In this document: positions 43,933-51,842 of the stretch, piece after piece
Numbering within the stretch: position 1 is the stretch's first letter
Layout: the number at the start of each line of letters is the position of its first letter
NCBI GenBank assembly: GCA_963747535.1
Contig: CAVVFX010000002.1
Span: forward strand, 248,001 to 312,000
Direction of reading: 5' to 3'
Length of the DNA stretch: 64,000 bases
Source: CAVVFX01 sp963747535
GTDB lineage: Bacteria; Acidobacteriota; Terriglobia; Bryobacterales; Bryobacteraceae
Position numbers and translations under genes: made by a program
Notes under the pieces: model-generated
What the model was told of the DNA's origin: nothing
What the model saw: only the letters and a program-made list of their open reading frames with translations
Databases searched by the model: none

Positions 43933-45558
43933 CTAAGGCATCTCCACTTCGACGAGAAAGTTTTCGGTTAATTCGCCGGTGTAATGGCCCTTCTCTACAA
44001 CCCTGGCTCCTTCATCCTTAAGTTTTTGGATCGGCCAGGAATCGCAATAGACATACGGACCGAAGGCGAAGAATTTCTTATGTTCGCTGGTAAACGTGCG
44101 GTAATCCGCGAAGGCCGCCCTGAAATGATGGAACCTTTCGAGATTGGGAAGCGTGTCGAAGATCGTTGACCCGCTGTACTGGAGGGAGGCGTCGCGATCG
44201 GTGAGATAGAAGGTGCGGGCCAGATCGGAGTCGGATGCGTACATCTCGGCGGGTAAGAAGGCGACTCCACTCGCAATTACCAGGGGCACCCCGGCAGGCA
44301 CGGACGCGTAAGGAACCGCGAGTCCGGCGTCCCTTTTCCTCACCTCCGCCGGGTTGAACGAGTCGCGCAGTTGATCCATGCCGAACAGGAAGACGGACAG
44401 GAAAAACAAGACTATCGAGGCCGTTTGACGGCTGGGAGCCAGTCGGTCAAGGATCAGGATCGCCACCATCACCAGTCCCGCAATCGCAAAGATGGAATAG
44501 CGGGGGAAGAACCGCTGATTGATCAATACAGCCAGAGCGATGGTGAAGATGGGAAGAAAGGCCAGGACGCCGGCAAATACCGTTTCATGAAAGGGAAAAC
44601 CGGCCAGGCGAGGTTTGGCATTCCTGGAAATCAATCCCAGGCCGATGATGAGCAGGCCGAAGAGAACCAGAAGAGCTATGCGGTTGTGGAAGAAGTGTTC
44701 GTAGAAAACCGGGAAGTCGCTCCAATGCGCCAATCTTTCCGGGCTCACAATTATACCCTGGGCCGTCTTAAGGGGAAACCAATAAACGGGGAGAGGCAGC
44801 AAGGAGGCCAGAAAGCAGATCCACAGCTTCCAATCCGCGCGCCGTTGCCGGAGGGCTCGAGCCAATTCCGCAATGGCAAACATCATCACTGAAACAATGG
44901 CATAGGCATGGGTGGATGTTACCAGTGCCAGCGACAAGGCAAAGAGCGGCAAAGCGACGCGGCGCCGCGGATTCTCAATGGCATTTCGCCAAGCCAGCAG
45001 AGCCAACCCGCTAAAGCCGAGCAGTAATCCGTAGGGCCGAGCCTCTCCGGCGTAGAATTCCATGTCGGTCACCAGCGGGAGGATCATCGCGGAGAGCCCA
45101 AAGAGGACGCCGAGCCTTTTGGCGGCGAAAAAGAACATGCACCAGGAGAAGAGGAGGACGCCGAGAGTTTCGGGAAGCCGCAGAGCTACCTCATGGGGTC
45201 CCAGTAGTAGCGCGGAAATCCGCGTGAGGCAAAAGAAGATGGGCGGCTGCATGTCCAGCCCTCCGGACCACGCTTTCCACATGTTCGTCCAGGTAGGCTG
45301 CAGGGCAATGATCGCGGTATAGATTTCGTCATACCAGAGTCGGCGCGAGCTGAAAGTGAGATACCGAAGAAAGGCGACAACCGTAATACAAACGCCTATC
45401 GGAATCGCTCCTCTTTCGAGAAGCGAGTAAAATGCGGACGAGGGTGCTCCGCCGCTCGAAGGAGCCTCGGGAGGCGCCGGCTGCGGCGGGACCTCAACAA
45501 CAGTTTCCAATTGTCGAGTCTCCTTTTGAGTAGTGCCAATAGAACTGTGCATAGCCAT
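43933..45558 (-). CDS. Membrane glycosyltransferase-like protein (PMT/ArnT superfamily)
   Basis: A 541-residue GT-C-like protein, first gene of the four-gene operon with the transketolase subunits and SDR-GT2 fusion. After a Pro-rich cytoplasmic start and helix 1 (ITVVAFLRYLTFSSRRLWYD) comes the acidic first loop DEIYTAIIALQPTWTNMWKA with MQPPIFFCLTRISALLLGPH, as in PMT/ArnT-family enzymes. MEFYAGEARPYGLLLGFSGL is the second typical stretch (EARPY). The C-terminal 120 residues are soluble. It should transfer the polyprenyl-linked sugar made by its operon partners to a glycan, lipid or protein outside the membrane. Confidence 0.8.
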   Translation of the reverse strand: MAMHSSIGTTQKETRQLETVVEVPPQPAPPEAPSSGGAPSSAFYSLLERGAIPIGVCITVVAFLRYLTFSSRRLWYDEIYTAIIALQPTWTNMWKAWSGGLDMQPPIFFCLTRISALLLGPHEVALRLPETLGVLLFSWCMFFFAAKRLGVLFGLSAMILPLVTDMEFYAGEARPYGLLLGFSGLALLAWRNAIENPRRRVALPLFALSLALVTSTHAYAIVSVMMFAIAELARALRQRRADWKLWICFLASLLPLPVYWFPLKTAQGIIVSPERLAHWSDFPVFYEHFFHNRIALLVLFGLLIIGLGLISRNAKPRLAGFPFHETVFAGVLAFLPIFTIALAVLINQRFFPRYSIFAIAGLVMVAILILDRLAPSRQTASIVLFFLSVFLFGMDQLRDSFNPAEVRKRDAGLAVPYASVPAGVPLVIASGVAFLPAEMYASDSDLARTFYLTDRDASLQYSGSTIFDTLPNLERFHHFRAAFADYRTFTSEHKKFFAFGPYVYCDSWPIQKLKDEGARVVEKGHYTGELTENFLVEVEMP

Positions 45559-45636
45559 ACCCAGTGCGACAGCGCGCTGGACCGAAGCTCGCCCATGGCG
45601 CCAGGAGGACGCCCGGACTACAAGGCCAACCCGTCC

Positions 45637-46344
45637 CTAGCGCAGCCCATCCAACAAGAGCGAACGCAGACCCTGGACCGGCGGCGCCGTCAACGGATCA
45701 TGGAGACCGCGAGACTGCTGAACCGGCTGGTCCAGGCGCCCCTGACCAGCGGCGACGTTGCGCAAACCGTAGAGGGCCAGCTCGAAGCGGTCTTTCACGC
45801 CGACTTTCTGGAACAGACGGGACAGATACACCTTTACAGTGTTCTCAGAAACGCACAGGACCGTCGCGATCTCCTTATTCTTCAGACCTTGCGATAGGAG
45901 TGTTACCAACTGTCCTTCACGGCGAGTGAGGGAAACCTTGCGGGCCGAGAGCATACTGTCGGTCAGCGTCTTTTCAAACCACAATTCGCCCTGGTTTACC
46001 TTGCGGAGGCACTCGATGAGAGTCTCGGCCGGCAGCGTCTTCCTGACGATGCCACGCACGCCCAAGCCCATGGCCTGGAACGCCAGTTCGGTGGAAATAG
46101 CGTTCACCCAAAGAAGCATCTTGCAGGTATCGGATCTCTTCTTCAGTTCGCGAAGGAGCTGGAAACTCACATCTGACGTCAGATCAAGGAGGAGGATGTC
46201 CGGCTTCTCGGTCTCCAGCGTAATCGCAAGGTTATCGGTGCTGCTGCTCACTCCCACCAGGCGAAGGTCGGCATTCCCGCTCAGCACGGAAGAGAACCCT
46301 TGTGCTAGTATCGGCTCGGAACTGTACAAAAGAATTCGCGTCAT
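45637..46344 (-). CDS. LuxR/NarL-family response regulator
   Basis: A 235-residue regulator. The receiver covers residues 1-120 (TRILLYSSEPILAQGFSSVL; phospho-acceptor Asp in DILLLDLTSD; GLGVRGIVRKTLPAETLIEC with the conserved Lys). The LuxR helix-turn-helix is at about 145-200 (LTRREGQLVTLLSQGLKNKE, IATVLCVSENTVKVYLSRLF). The acidic pocket is weak: SSE replaces the usual acidic pair, so phosphorylation may differ. A 30-residue Gln/Leu-rich tail follows. It is divergent from the Tad pilus operon and faces the palindrome at 46504-46527, making it the likely regulator of that operon. Confidence 0.88.
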   Translation of the reverse strand: MTRILLYSSEPILAQGFSSVLSGNADLRLVGVSSSTDNLAITLETEKPDILLLDLTSDVSFQLLRELKKRSDTCKMLLWVNAISTELAFQAMGLGVRGIVRKTLPAETLIECLRKVNQGELWFEKTLTDSMLSARKVSLTRREGQLVTLLSQGLKNKEIATVLCVSENTVKVYLSRLFQKVGVKDRFELALYGLRNVAAGQGRLDQPVQQSRGLHDPLTAPPVQGLRSLLLDGLR

Positions 46345-46503
46345 GGCAGGATAATAACATTTGATTAGGGTGTGTAGGCAATAGTTTTTCCTTCCTATTA
46401 ATACCCATTTGGCAGCAATTTATTACGTGCGTGTTTTAGCGCTGTTTCGGCCTCACGGAATACCGCACGCCGCGATCAAAGACTACCGCAATAACTACCA
46501 AAC

Positions 46504-46527
46504 ACTACGTAGCGGAATCTACGTAGT
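46504..46527. promoter_or_regulatory. Candidate operator upstream of Tad pilus operon
   Basis: A perfect inverted repeat ACTACGTAG (46504-46512) / CTACGTAGT (46519-46527) with a 6 bp spacer; each arm itself contains the palindrome CTACGTAG. It lies about 80 bp before the PilZ-like gene and 160 bp before the divergent LuxR-type regulator gene, in a locally AT-rich stretch. Dyads of this size suit dimeric NarL/LuxR-type binding. Binding is inferred. Confidence 0.5.
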
Positions 46528-46604
46528 TCCAGACGGTCTTTCCTGACAACTAAATCGCATATTGTTGAATCTTGCAGCGAAGGGTACATTCCGGTATATC
46601 CGAT

Positions 46605-46991
46605 ATGAACCGACGCACAAACCAGCGCGAGAGTGTCCACCTCAACTGCCGGCTGACAGGACCGGGCAAGAATTCCAAGAAGCTTCAAGGAAAGACGGTG
46701 AATATCAGCCGTCATGGTCTTCTCACAGTGTTAGTCGAGCCGACGACGCCCACCCTCGATTTCCTGCAACCCGGGAAGATGTGGACAGTTGAGGTTCAAC
46801 TACCATCGGACCACCCATTTGAGCCCAAGTGCATGCATTGTCAGGCGACCGTGATGCGGGTGTCGCCTGGAACCGGGAGCGATGTTCGTGTCGCTTTCAA
46901 GATCAATTATATGAAGTTTCAGAGTTATGGCGGCAGTGCGTCCCTGCAGGATTTTGCATCGGATTTAGCTCTTGTCAGGCAGCCAAATTAG
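46605..46991 (+). CDS. PilZ-like domain protein
   Basis: A 128-residue protein from the ATG at 46605 (a longer frame from 46572 is less likely). It has the beginning of a PilZ domain: NRRTNQRESVHLNCRLTG with the RxxxR-type basic N-terminus, GKTVNISRHGLLTVLVEP in place of the usual DxSxxG, and a beta-strand pattern to VRVAFKINYMKFQ. The D of the c-di-GMP motif is replaced (N-I-S-R-H-G), so ligand binding may be changed or lost. It is first in the Tad operon, 3 bp before the membrane glycosyltransferase-like gene. It may regulate pilus assembly. Confidence 0.65.
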   Translation: MNRRTNQRESVHLNCRLTGPGKNSKKLQGKTVNISRHGLLTVLVEPTTPTLDFLQPGKMWTVEVQLPSDHPFEPKCMHCQATVMRVSPGTGSDVRVAFKINYMKFQSYGGSASLQDFASDLALVRQPN

Positions 46992-46994
46992 AAC

Positions 46995-48764
46995 ATGACA
47001 TCCAAAGCCCAGAGCGTCGCAGTGCGGTTCCTTCCGTCCCTGACGGATGTAGCCTTTATTCTGCCGCTCATCTTCCAATTCGACAAATTGGGGGGCGCGT
47101 CCTCTTTATTGTCCGATGGAGATACGGGCTGGCACCTGCGCACTGGGGAATGGATTCTGGCAAATGGGCGGATACCGCAGCAGGACTTGTTTTCTTTCAC
47201 GCATGGAGGACAGCCCTGGTACGCGTGGGAGTGGCTCTGGGATGTCTGCTTCGGTTTCCTGAATGCGCATTTTGGATTGCAGGCCGTGGTGGCGCTGTCC
47301 ATGCTGTTGCTCTGCTGCACCTCAGCACTGCTGTATCGCCTGGTTCAACGCAAGTGCCCGAATCCGCTGATCGCGATTGTGGTGACGATTCTGGCCAATG
47401 CGGGCGCGTCGATTCACTGGCTGGCGCGGCCCCATCTTTTCACGCTCTTTTTCGCCGTCTTGTTCATGGGAATTCTGGATCGGGCCTATGTGGAGGGTAC
47501 CACGCCGGCAGCTGGCGCAGAGAACACCCGAGGGCCCGCAGTCAGAAGAATGTTGTGGCTGCTACCCGCGCTAACCGTGCTATGGACCAACATCCACGGC
47601 GGATTTGTCGCAGGCTTGATTCTTATCGCGGCCTATACCGCGGGCGGTCTCATGAATGCGCTCCTGGAGCCCTCTGGCGAAACCAGACGGGCAATCCTGG
47701 GACGAGTCAGGCCATTTTTTCTTTGTGGGGTCTGGTGCACGCTGGCGACCCTGTTAAATCCATATTTCTTCGGACTTCACGAACACATTTTCAAATACCT
47801 GATGGACCCGTATCTGTATGAGCACATTACGGAGTTCATGTCGTTCAATTTCGGCCATCCGACGGCCCCGTTTATTGAAACACTGATGTTGCTCGGCGGG
47901 GCGGCCGCCTGCTGGAACCTGTACCACAGGCGCTTTGAATACTTCATACTGCTGGCCGGGTGGTTGCATCTGGGGTTGCATCTGCGGCGCAACATCCCAC
48001 TCTTTAGCGTGGTATGCGCGCCGCTGGTGGCGGAAGCGCTACGCTGCTGGCTTCGCGATCTGGAGTCAGTGAAGGCTCCCGATTGGATCAAGTCCGCCAT
48101 CCGCCGGTTTGCGGCTGCGTCCGCGGAGATCGGCGTGACGGACCGTTTGCCCCGGCTTCACGTGTTCAGCGGCGCCGCGATCATTTTAGTGATTGCCTTA
48201 TTGTATGCGCCAGCGCCGCCAAAAAGTTTTCAGGCGACGCAGGATCCCAAGGATTTTCCCGTCGAAGCGGCAAATGTGCTAGCGCGCTACGGATACGACC
48301 GGATTTTCACCAGCGATAGTTGGGGCGGCTACCTGATTTACCGGCTGTACCCCAAAGCCAAGGTGTTCATCGATGGCCGAAGCGATTTTTACGGAACCTC
48401 TTTTGAACTAAAGTATCTCGATGTTATCGCGGCCAAATACGATTGGGACCAAAACCTGGATCGGTACGGAGCCCAAACCGTATTAGTGCCGGCTGACGCC
48501 GCGCTGGCCAGTGCCCTGAAGGAAAACCGGCGCTGGCGAGTGGTTTACGACGACAAAATGGCGATCATTTTTCGCCTGGCCGCCGGTCAGCCATTGCAAC
48601 AAGTTTCCATCTGCCCTAACCGGGGCACTGGAGAAAGCTGCGGCGAACCTGCCGCAGGTGCAGTATCCACGGGCGCCTTGACCTTCATAGGGTCTGGCCG
48701 TCCAAAAAACAACTTCGTAGCGGAGATCGGCCCGCCAAGGCTTCCGCTGCTTAATCGACCGTAA
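46995..48764 (+). CDS. Membrane glycosyltransferase-like protein next to Flp pilins
   Basis: A 589-residue multi-spanning protein with GT-C features: SDGDTGWHLRTGEWILANGR after helix 1 holds paired acidic residues, and FSFTHGGQPWYAWEWLWDVC and WLARPHLFTLFFAVLFMGIL follow. About ten helices precede a soluble C-terminal domain (DRIFTSDSWGGYLIYRLYPK, AKVFIDGRSDFYG). Similar proteins are often annotated simply as hypothetical. It is 3 bp after the PilZ-like gene and 25 bp before the first pilin gene. A role in glycosylating the Flp pilin is an attractive but unproven idea. Confidence 0.65.
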   Translation: MTSKAQSVAVRFLPSLTDVAFILPLIFQFDKLGGASSLLSDGDTGWHLRTGEWILANGRIPQQDLFSFTHGGQPWYAWEWLWDVCFGFLNAHFGLQAVVALSMLLLCCTSALLYRLVQRKCPNPLIAIVVTILANAGASIHWLARPHLFTLFFAVLFMGILDRAYVEGTTPAAGAENTRGPAVRRMLWLLPALTVLWTNIHGGFVAGLILIAAYTAGGLMNALLEPSGETRRAILGRVRPFFLCGVWCTLATLLNPYFFGLHEHIFKYLMDPYLYEHITEFMSFNFGHPTAPFIETLMLLGGAAACWNLYHRRFEYFILLAGWLHLGLHLRRNIPLFSVVCAPLVAEALRCWLRDLESVKAPDWIKSAIRRFAAASAEIGVTDRLPRLHVFSGAAIILVIALLYAPAPPKSFQATQDPKDFPVEAANVLARYGYDRIFTSDSWGGYLIYRLYPKAKVFIDGRSDFYGTSFELKYLDVIAAKYDWDQNLDRYGAQTVLVPADAALASALKENRRWRVVYDDKMAIIFRLAAGQPLQQVSICPNRGTGESCGEPAAGAVSTGALTFIGSGRPKNNFVAEIGPPRLPLLNRP

Positions 48765-48789
48765 CAAAAAACACAAGGAGCAACCAACC

Positions 48790-48969
48790 ATGAAAAACTT
48801 TTTCGCAACTTTCGTTAAGGACGAGCAGGGCCAGGATCTCATCGAATACACCCTCCTGCTCGCGTTTGTCGCGCTAGCCTCGGCAGCGCTGTTCACCTCA
48901 GCCGGCACCAGCGTGAGCAACATCTGGAAGTCGGCCAGCACCAACCTGGCGAGCGCAGCCGCCAGCTAG
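48790..48969 (+). CDS. flp: Flp/Fap-type major pilin 1
   Basis: A 59-residue prepilin: MKNFFATFVKDEQG, then QDLIEYTLLLAFVALASAAL. The Flp signature is the short basic leader, cleavage after Gly14, and the Glu-Tyr pair at the start of the hydrophobic helix. The tail SVSNIWKSASTNLASAAAS is small-residue-rich and ends in Ser. AAGGAG lies upstream at good spacing. It is the structural subunit of a Tad pilus (tight adherence). The copy at 49054 is a close paralogue. The gene is preceded by the membrane GT-like gene and followed by its twin. Confidence 0.93.
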   Translation: MKNFFATFVKDEQGQDLIEYTLLLAFVALASAALFTSAGTSVSNIWKSASTNLASAAAS

Positions 48970-49053
48970 GCCAGATGAAACCGGCGGGCAGGCGGATGGT
49001 TAGGTCCGCCTATTCCGCGGGAATTGATTTAACTGCTAAGGAAGGAGTCAACC

Positions 49054-49233
49054 ATGAAGAACTTAACGATTAACCTACTGCGCGACGAGCAAGGGCAGGA
49101 TCTCATCGAATACACCCTGCTGCTCGCTTTCGTCGCGCTCGCGTCCGCAGCTTTGTTCATCGGTTCCGGCGGATCCGTCAGCAATATCTGGGGCGCAGCC
49201 AGCAGTAATCTGGCGAGCGCCGCCGCCAGTTAA
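49054..49233 (+). CDS. flp: Flp/Fap-type major pilin 2
   Basis: A second 59-residue Flp prepilin: MKNLTINLLRDEQG, then QDLIEYTLLLAFVALASAAL, identical to pilin 1 across the helix. The parts that differ are the leader and the middle (FIGSGGSVSNIWGAASS). A strong GGAAGGAG site precedes it. Tandem Flp genes usually give a major and a minor subunit or arise by recent duplication. A Rho-independent terminator follows 24 bp after the stop, so pilin transcripts can be made in excess over the assembly genes. Confidence 0.93.
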   Translation: MKNLTINLLRDEQGQDLIEYTLLLAFVALASAALFIGSGGSVSNIWGAASSNLASAAAS

Positions 49234-49256
49234 TAACAGAAATTGATCCCTTTTGA

Positions 49257-49286
49257 AGGGCATGTTTAGGCATGCCCTCTTTTTTG
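49257..49286 (+). terminator. Rho-independent terminator after Flp pilins
   Basis: Stem AGGGCATG (49257-49264) / CATGCCCT (49271-49278), loop TTTAGG, followed by a run of six T. It separates the pilin genes from cpaB and should lower downstream transcription, favouring pilin over machinery. Confidence 0.85.
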
Positions 49287-49302
49287 TAACTGGTATATAT
49301 AC

Positions 49303-50172
49303 ATGAATAAACGTTTGCTATCCGTCCTAATCTTCGCGTTCCTGATTTCGGCAGGAGCAAGCGTTGCCTTGTACCAGCTCATCTCCAGCCGGGTTAGCGT
49401 CAACGCTAACGCCAAAGCCCCGGCGGCGCAGGTGCTGGTCGCGGCGCGCAACCTGGACATCGGATCACTGATAAAGGATACCGATTTCAAGATGACGGAA
49501 TGGCCCGGGGCGGTGCCCGCCGGCGCCATCGTAAAAAAAGAAGATGCGGTGGGACGCGGCGTCATTATTGGGATATTCGACGGCGAACCCATTATTGAAA
49601 GCCGCCTCGCTCCCAAGGGCGCAGGCGCCGGCCTCGCGGCCAACATCAAGCCAGGCATGCGAGCCGTAGCGTTACGCGTTAACGACGTGAACGGACTCGC
49701 CGGATTCGTCATTCCCGGCATGCATGTGGACGTGCTGATCTCCGGAACACCTCCGAACAATCCTAATCCCAGTGCGGGTGCGGTGGCGAAGACGCTGCTG
49801 CAGAATATAGAAATTCTTTCCGCCGGACAGAATATTCAGAAAGACGCGGAAGGCAAACCCGTGGTCGTGAACCTGGTCAATGTCCTGGTGACACCGGACC
49901 AGGCGGAGGTCCTGAACCTGGCCACCAACGACACTCGCGTGCAACTCGTACTTCGCAACCCGATCGATCATGAGACGGCGGTCACCAAGGGCGCCTGGCT
50001 GCAGGAACTTTACAGCGGCGCGATACCAAAAGCCAAAATGGTCGCCAAACGAGCCCGTCCCAAGGCCGATCCATTACCTCCCGGGGTTGCCGCACCGGCG
50101 AAACCCGATGGTCCCTTCGTACTCGAAATCATCAATGGAACACACCGTACTGAGACGGTATTTGAAAAATAA
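49303..50172 (+). CDS. cpaB: Flp pilus assembly protein CpaB/RcpC
   Basis: A 289-residue periplasmic protein. It starts with a signal anchor (MNKRLLSVLIFAFLISAGAS), followed by the SAF domain at about residues 45-110 (APAAQVLVAARNLDIGSLIK, GRGVIIGIFDGEPIIESRLA). The RcpC core is GMRAVALRVNDVNGLAGFVI, PGMHVDVLIS. It works with the secretin in the periplasm and outer membrane, and may bind peptidoglycan. It is first of the assembly genes, 17 bp past the pilin terminator, and is 4 bp from cpaC. Confidence 0.93.
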   Translation: MNKRLLSVLIFAFLISAGASVALYQLISSRVSVNANAKAPAAQVLVAARNLDIGSLIKDTDFKMTEWPGAVPAGAIVKKEDAVGRGVIIGIFDGEPIIESRLAPKGAGAGLAANIKPGMRAVALRVNDVNGLAGFVIPGMHVDVLISGTPPNNPNPSAGAVAKTLLQNIEILSAGQNIQKDAEGKPVVVNLVNVLVTPDQAEVLNLATNDTRVQLVLRNPIDHETAVTKGAWLQELYSGAIPKAKMVAKRARPKADPLPPGVAAPAKPDGPFVLEIINGTHRTETVFEK

Positions 50173-50176
50173 TCCA

Positions 50177-51826
50177 ATGAACTCGAAAACCGTACAGCGA
50201 ATTATTCTAGCGACACTTTGTATTCTGGCGGTGTACGCGGCCGCGGCAGTGTTACTGCCGTTGATGGCGCACGCCCAGTCCGTTCAAGCAGCCGCCGTAA
50301 TGACCGAGCCTCAGGCCGCCGAGCTGGCCATTCGCCACCTGACCATAACCGTGGGCATGTCGCAGATTGTCGAAAGTCCCATGAACATCCAGCGCGCCTC
50401 GGTGGCCCTGCCCGAACTGATCGAATTCGTCGCAGTCTCACCGAAGGAACTGTTGATCAACGGCAAGAAGGAGGGTGAAACCAGCCTGATCTTATGGGAA
50501 CAGGGTGGTGGCCGCGTGATGTTCGATGTGATGATTACCCCCAACCCCAACAAGGTGGATGCCGTCCGCCATCAGCTGAAGGATGAACTGGCCGGCCAGG
50601 ACGTCGATCTCGTTTTCGAAAACAACACCCCGTTTCTCCGAGGAACGGTTAAGGATTTGACTAGCGCTGAACGTGCCGTATCCATCGCGATGACGCTTGG
50701 AAAGCCCGTCAACCTGCTGCACGTGACCACGCCTCCGCCGCAGACCCAGGTGCTGCTGAAGGTCCGTTTCGCCGATGTGGACCGCGAATTCTCGGGCGAA
50801 TACGGCGTCAATTTCTTCCGCAATGGCACCTCGGCAGTCGGCGCCGCGGTTTCGACAAGCCAGTTCAGCCCCACAAGTTATTCGACAGCGGGCCCCAACG
50901 GCCAGAGCGTGTCGCAGACCTCGTTTACTCTCGGCAACGCGATGAATCTCTTCCTCTATAGCAAGAGCATTGACCTCGGAGCGATCATCAACTTTCTGCA
51001 GACCAAAAACATCCTGCAAATCCTGGCCGAGCCCAACCTGCTGGCCATCGACGGCAAGCCCGCCAGCTTCCTGTCCGGCGGCGAATTCCCTTATCCAACG
51101 GTCAGTGCTGCCGGAGCCGGTGGAGCGGCCCAGGTTTCCATTTCGTTCCATACCTTCGGCATCAGTCTCTCATTCGTCCCGCACATCACCTCGCGAGGCA
51201 CCATCCGGCTCGAAGTTACTCCCGAAGTCAGCAGTCTCGATTACGCCGACGGTCTCAGCTACCAGGGATTCAACGTTCCCGCATTGTCGACTCGCCGCGT
51301 CCAGACCGAGGTGGAACTAGAGAGCGGCCAAAGCTTTGTCATCGGAGGATTGCTCGACAATCAGGTCACCGAGACGTTGGCCAAAGTTCCAGGACTAGGT
51401 TCCATTCCATTGTTCGGCAAACTGTTCCAGTCACGCTCCGTCCAGAAAAACAAGACCGAACTGCTGGTGATGGTGACACCCGAAATCGTCAGACCGATCG
51501 CCGCGGACCAACCCACGCCCAACATCGGGTTCCCTTCCCCGTTCCTGCATGAGGGCGGCGATACAGTGCCGCGCACCCCGGGAATGGACAAGACCGGTCC
51601 GGTACCTGTTACACCGCCGTCCCCGACCGTCGCGGTCGAGACGCTGATCGAGGAAAAAAGTCGCGAGAAGAATAGAACTACTCCAACGCAGTTACCATCG
51701 CCTGGTGGACCGAACAATACACCTCCGCCTGATATGAATCAACCGGCACAGTCTGGAAATGGACAGGGCAGTTCTTCCGCTCCGCCGCCGGACACTTCTT
51801 CGGGCCCCGGTAACACGGGCAAGTAA
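50177..51826 (+). CDS. cpaC: Tad pilus secretin CpaC/RcpA
   Basis: The ATG at 50177 gives 549 residues with a signal peptide (IILATLCILAVYAAAAVLLP, ending MAHAQ). The N-terminal domain has RHLTITVGMSQIVESPMNIQ, then RASVALPELIEFVAVSPKEL and SLILWEQGGGRVMFDV, which is the pilus-secretin N-domain. A BON/N1-like region follows, then the secretin core LAEPNLLAIDGKPASFLSGG and VPGLGSIPLFGKLFQSRSVQ, ending KTELLVMVTPEIVRP. A 90-residue Pro/Gly/Ser-rich tail is an addition of unknown purpose. It forms the outer-membrane pore for the pilus. Confidence 0.93.
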   Translation: MNSKTVQRIILATLCILAVYAAAAVLLPLMAHAQSVQAAAVMTEPQAAELAIRHLTITVGMSQIVESPMNIQRASVALPELIEFVAVSPKELLINGKKEGETSLILWEQGGGRVMFDVMITPNPNKVDAVRHQLKDELAGQDVDLVFENNTPFLRGTVKDLTSAERAVSIAMTLGKPVNLLHVTTPPPQTQVLLKVRFADVDREFSGEYGVNFFRNGTSAVGAAVSTSQFSPTSYSTAGPNGQSVSQTSFTLGNAMNLFLYSKSIDLGAIINFLQTKNILQILAEPNLLAIDGKPASFLSGGEFPYPTVSAAGAGGAAQVSISFHTFGISLSFVPHITSRGTIRLEVTPEVSSLDYADGLSYQGFNVPALSTRRVQTEVELESGQSFVIGGLLDNQVTETLAKVPGLGSIPLFGKLFQSRSVQKNKTELLVMVTPEIVRPIAADQPTPNIGFPSPFLHEGGDTVPRTPGMDKTGPVPVTPPSPTVAVETLIEEKSREKNRTTPTQLPSPGGPNNTPPPDMNQPAQSGNGQGSSSAPPPDTSSGPGNTGK

Positions 51827-51842
51827 AGGCAGACGAGCCACC

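Noticed and set aside
49970..50176. Upstream extension of the secretin frame to 49970
   Set aside because: It overlaps the coding end of cpaB and lacks a signal peptide; the ATG at 50177 is directly followed by one.
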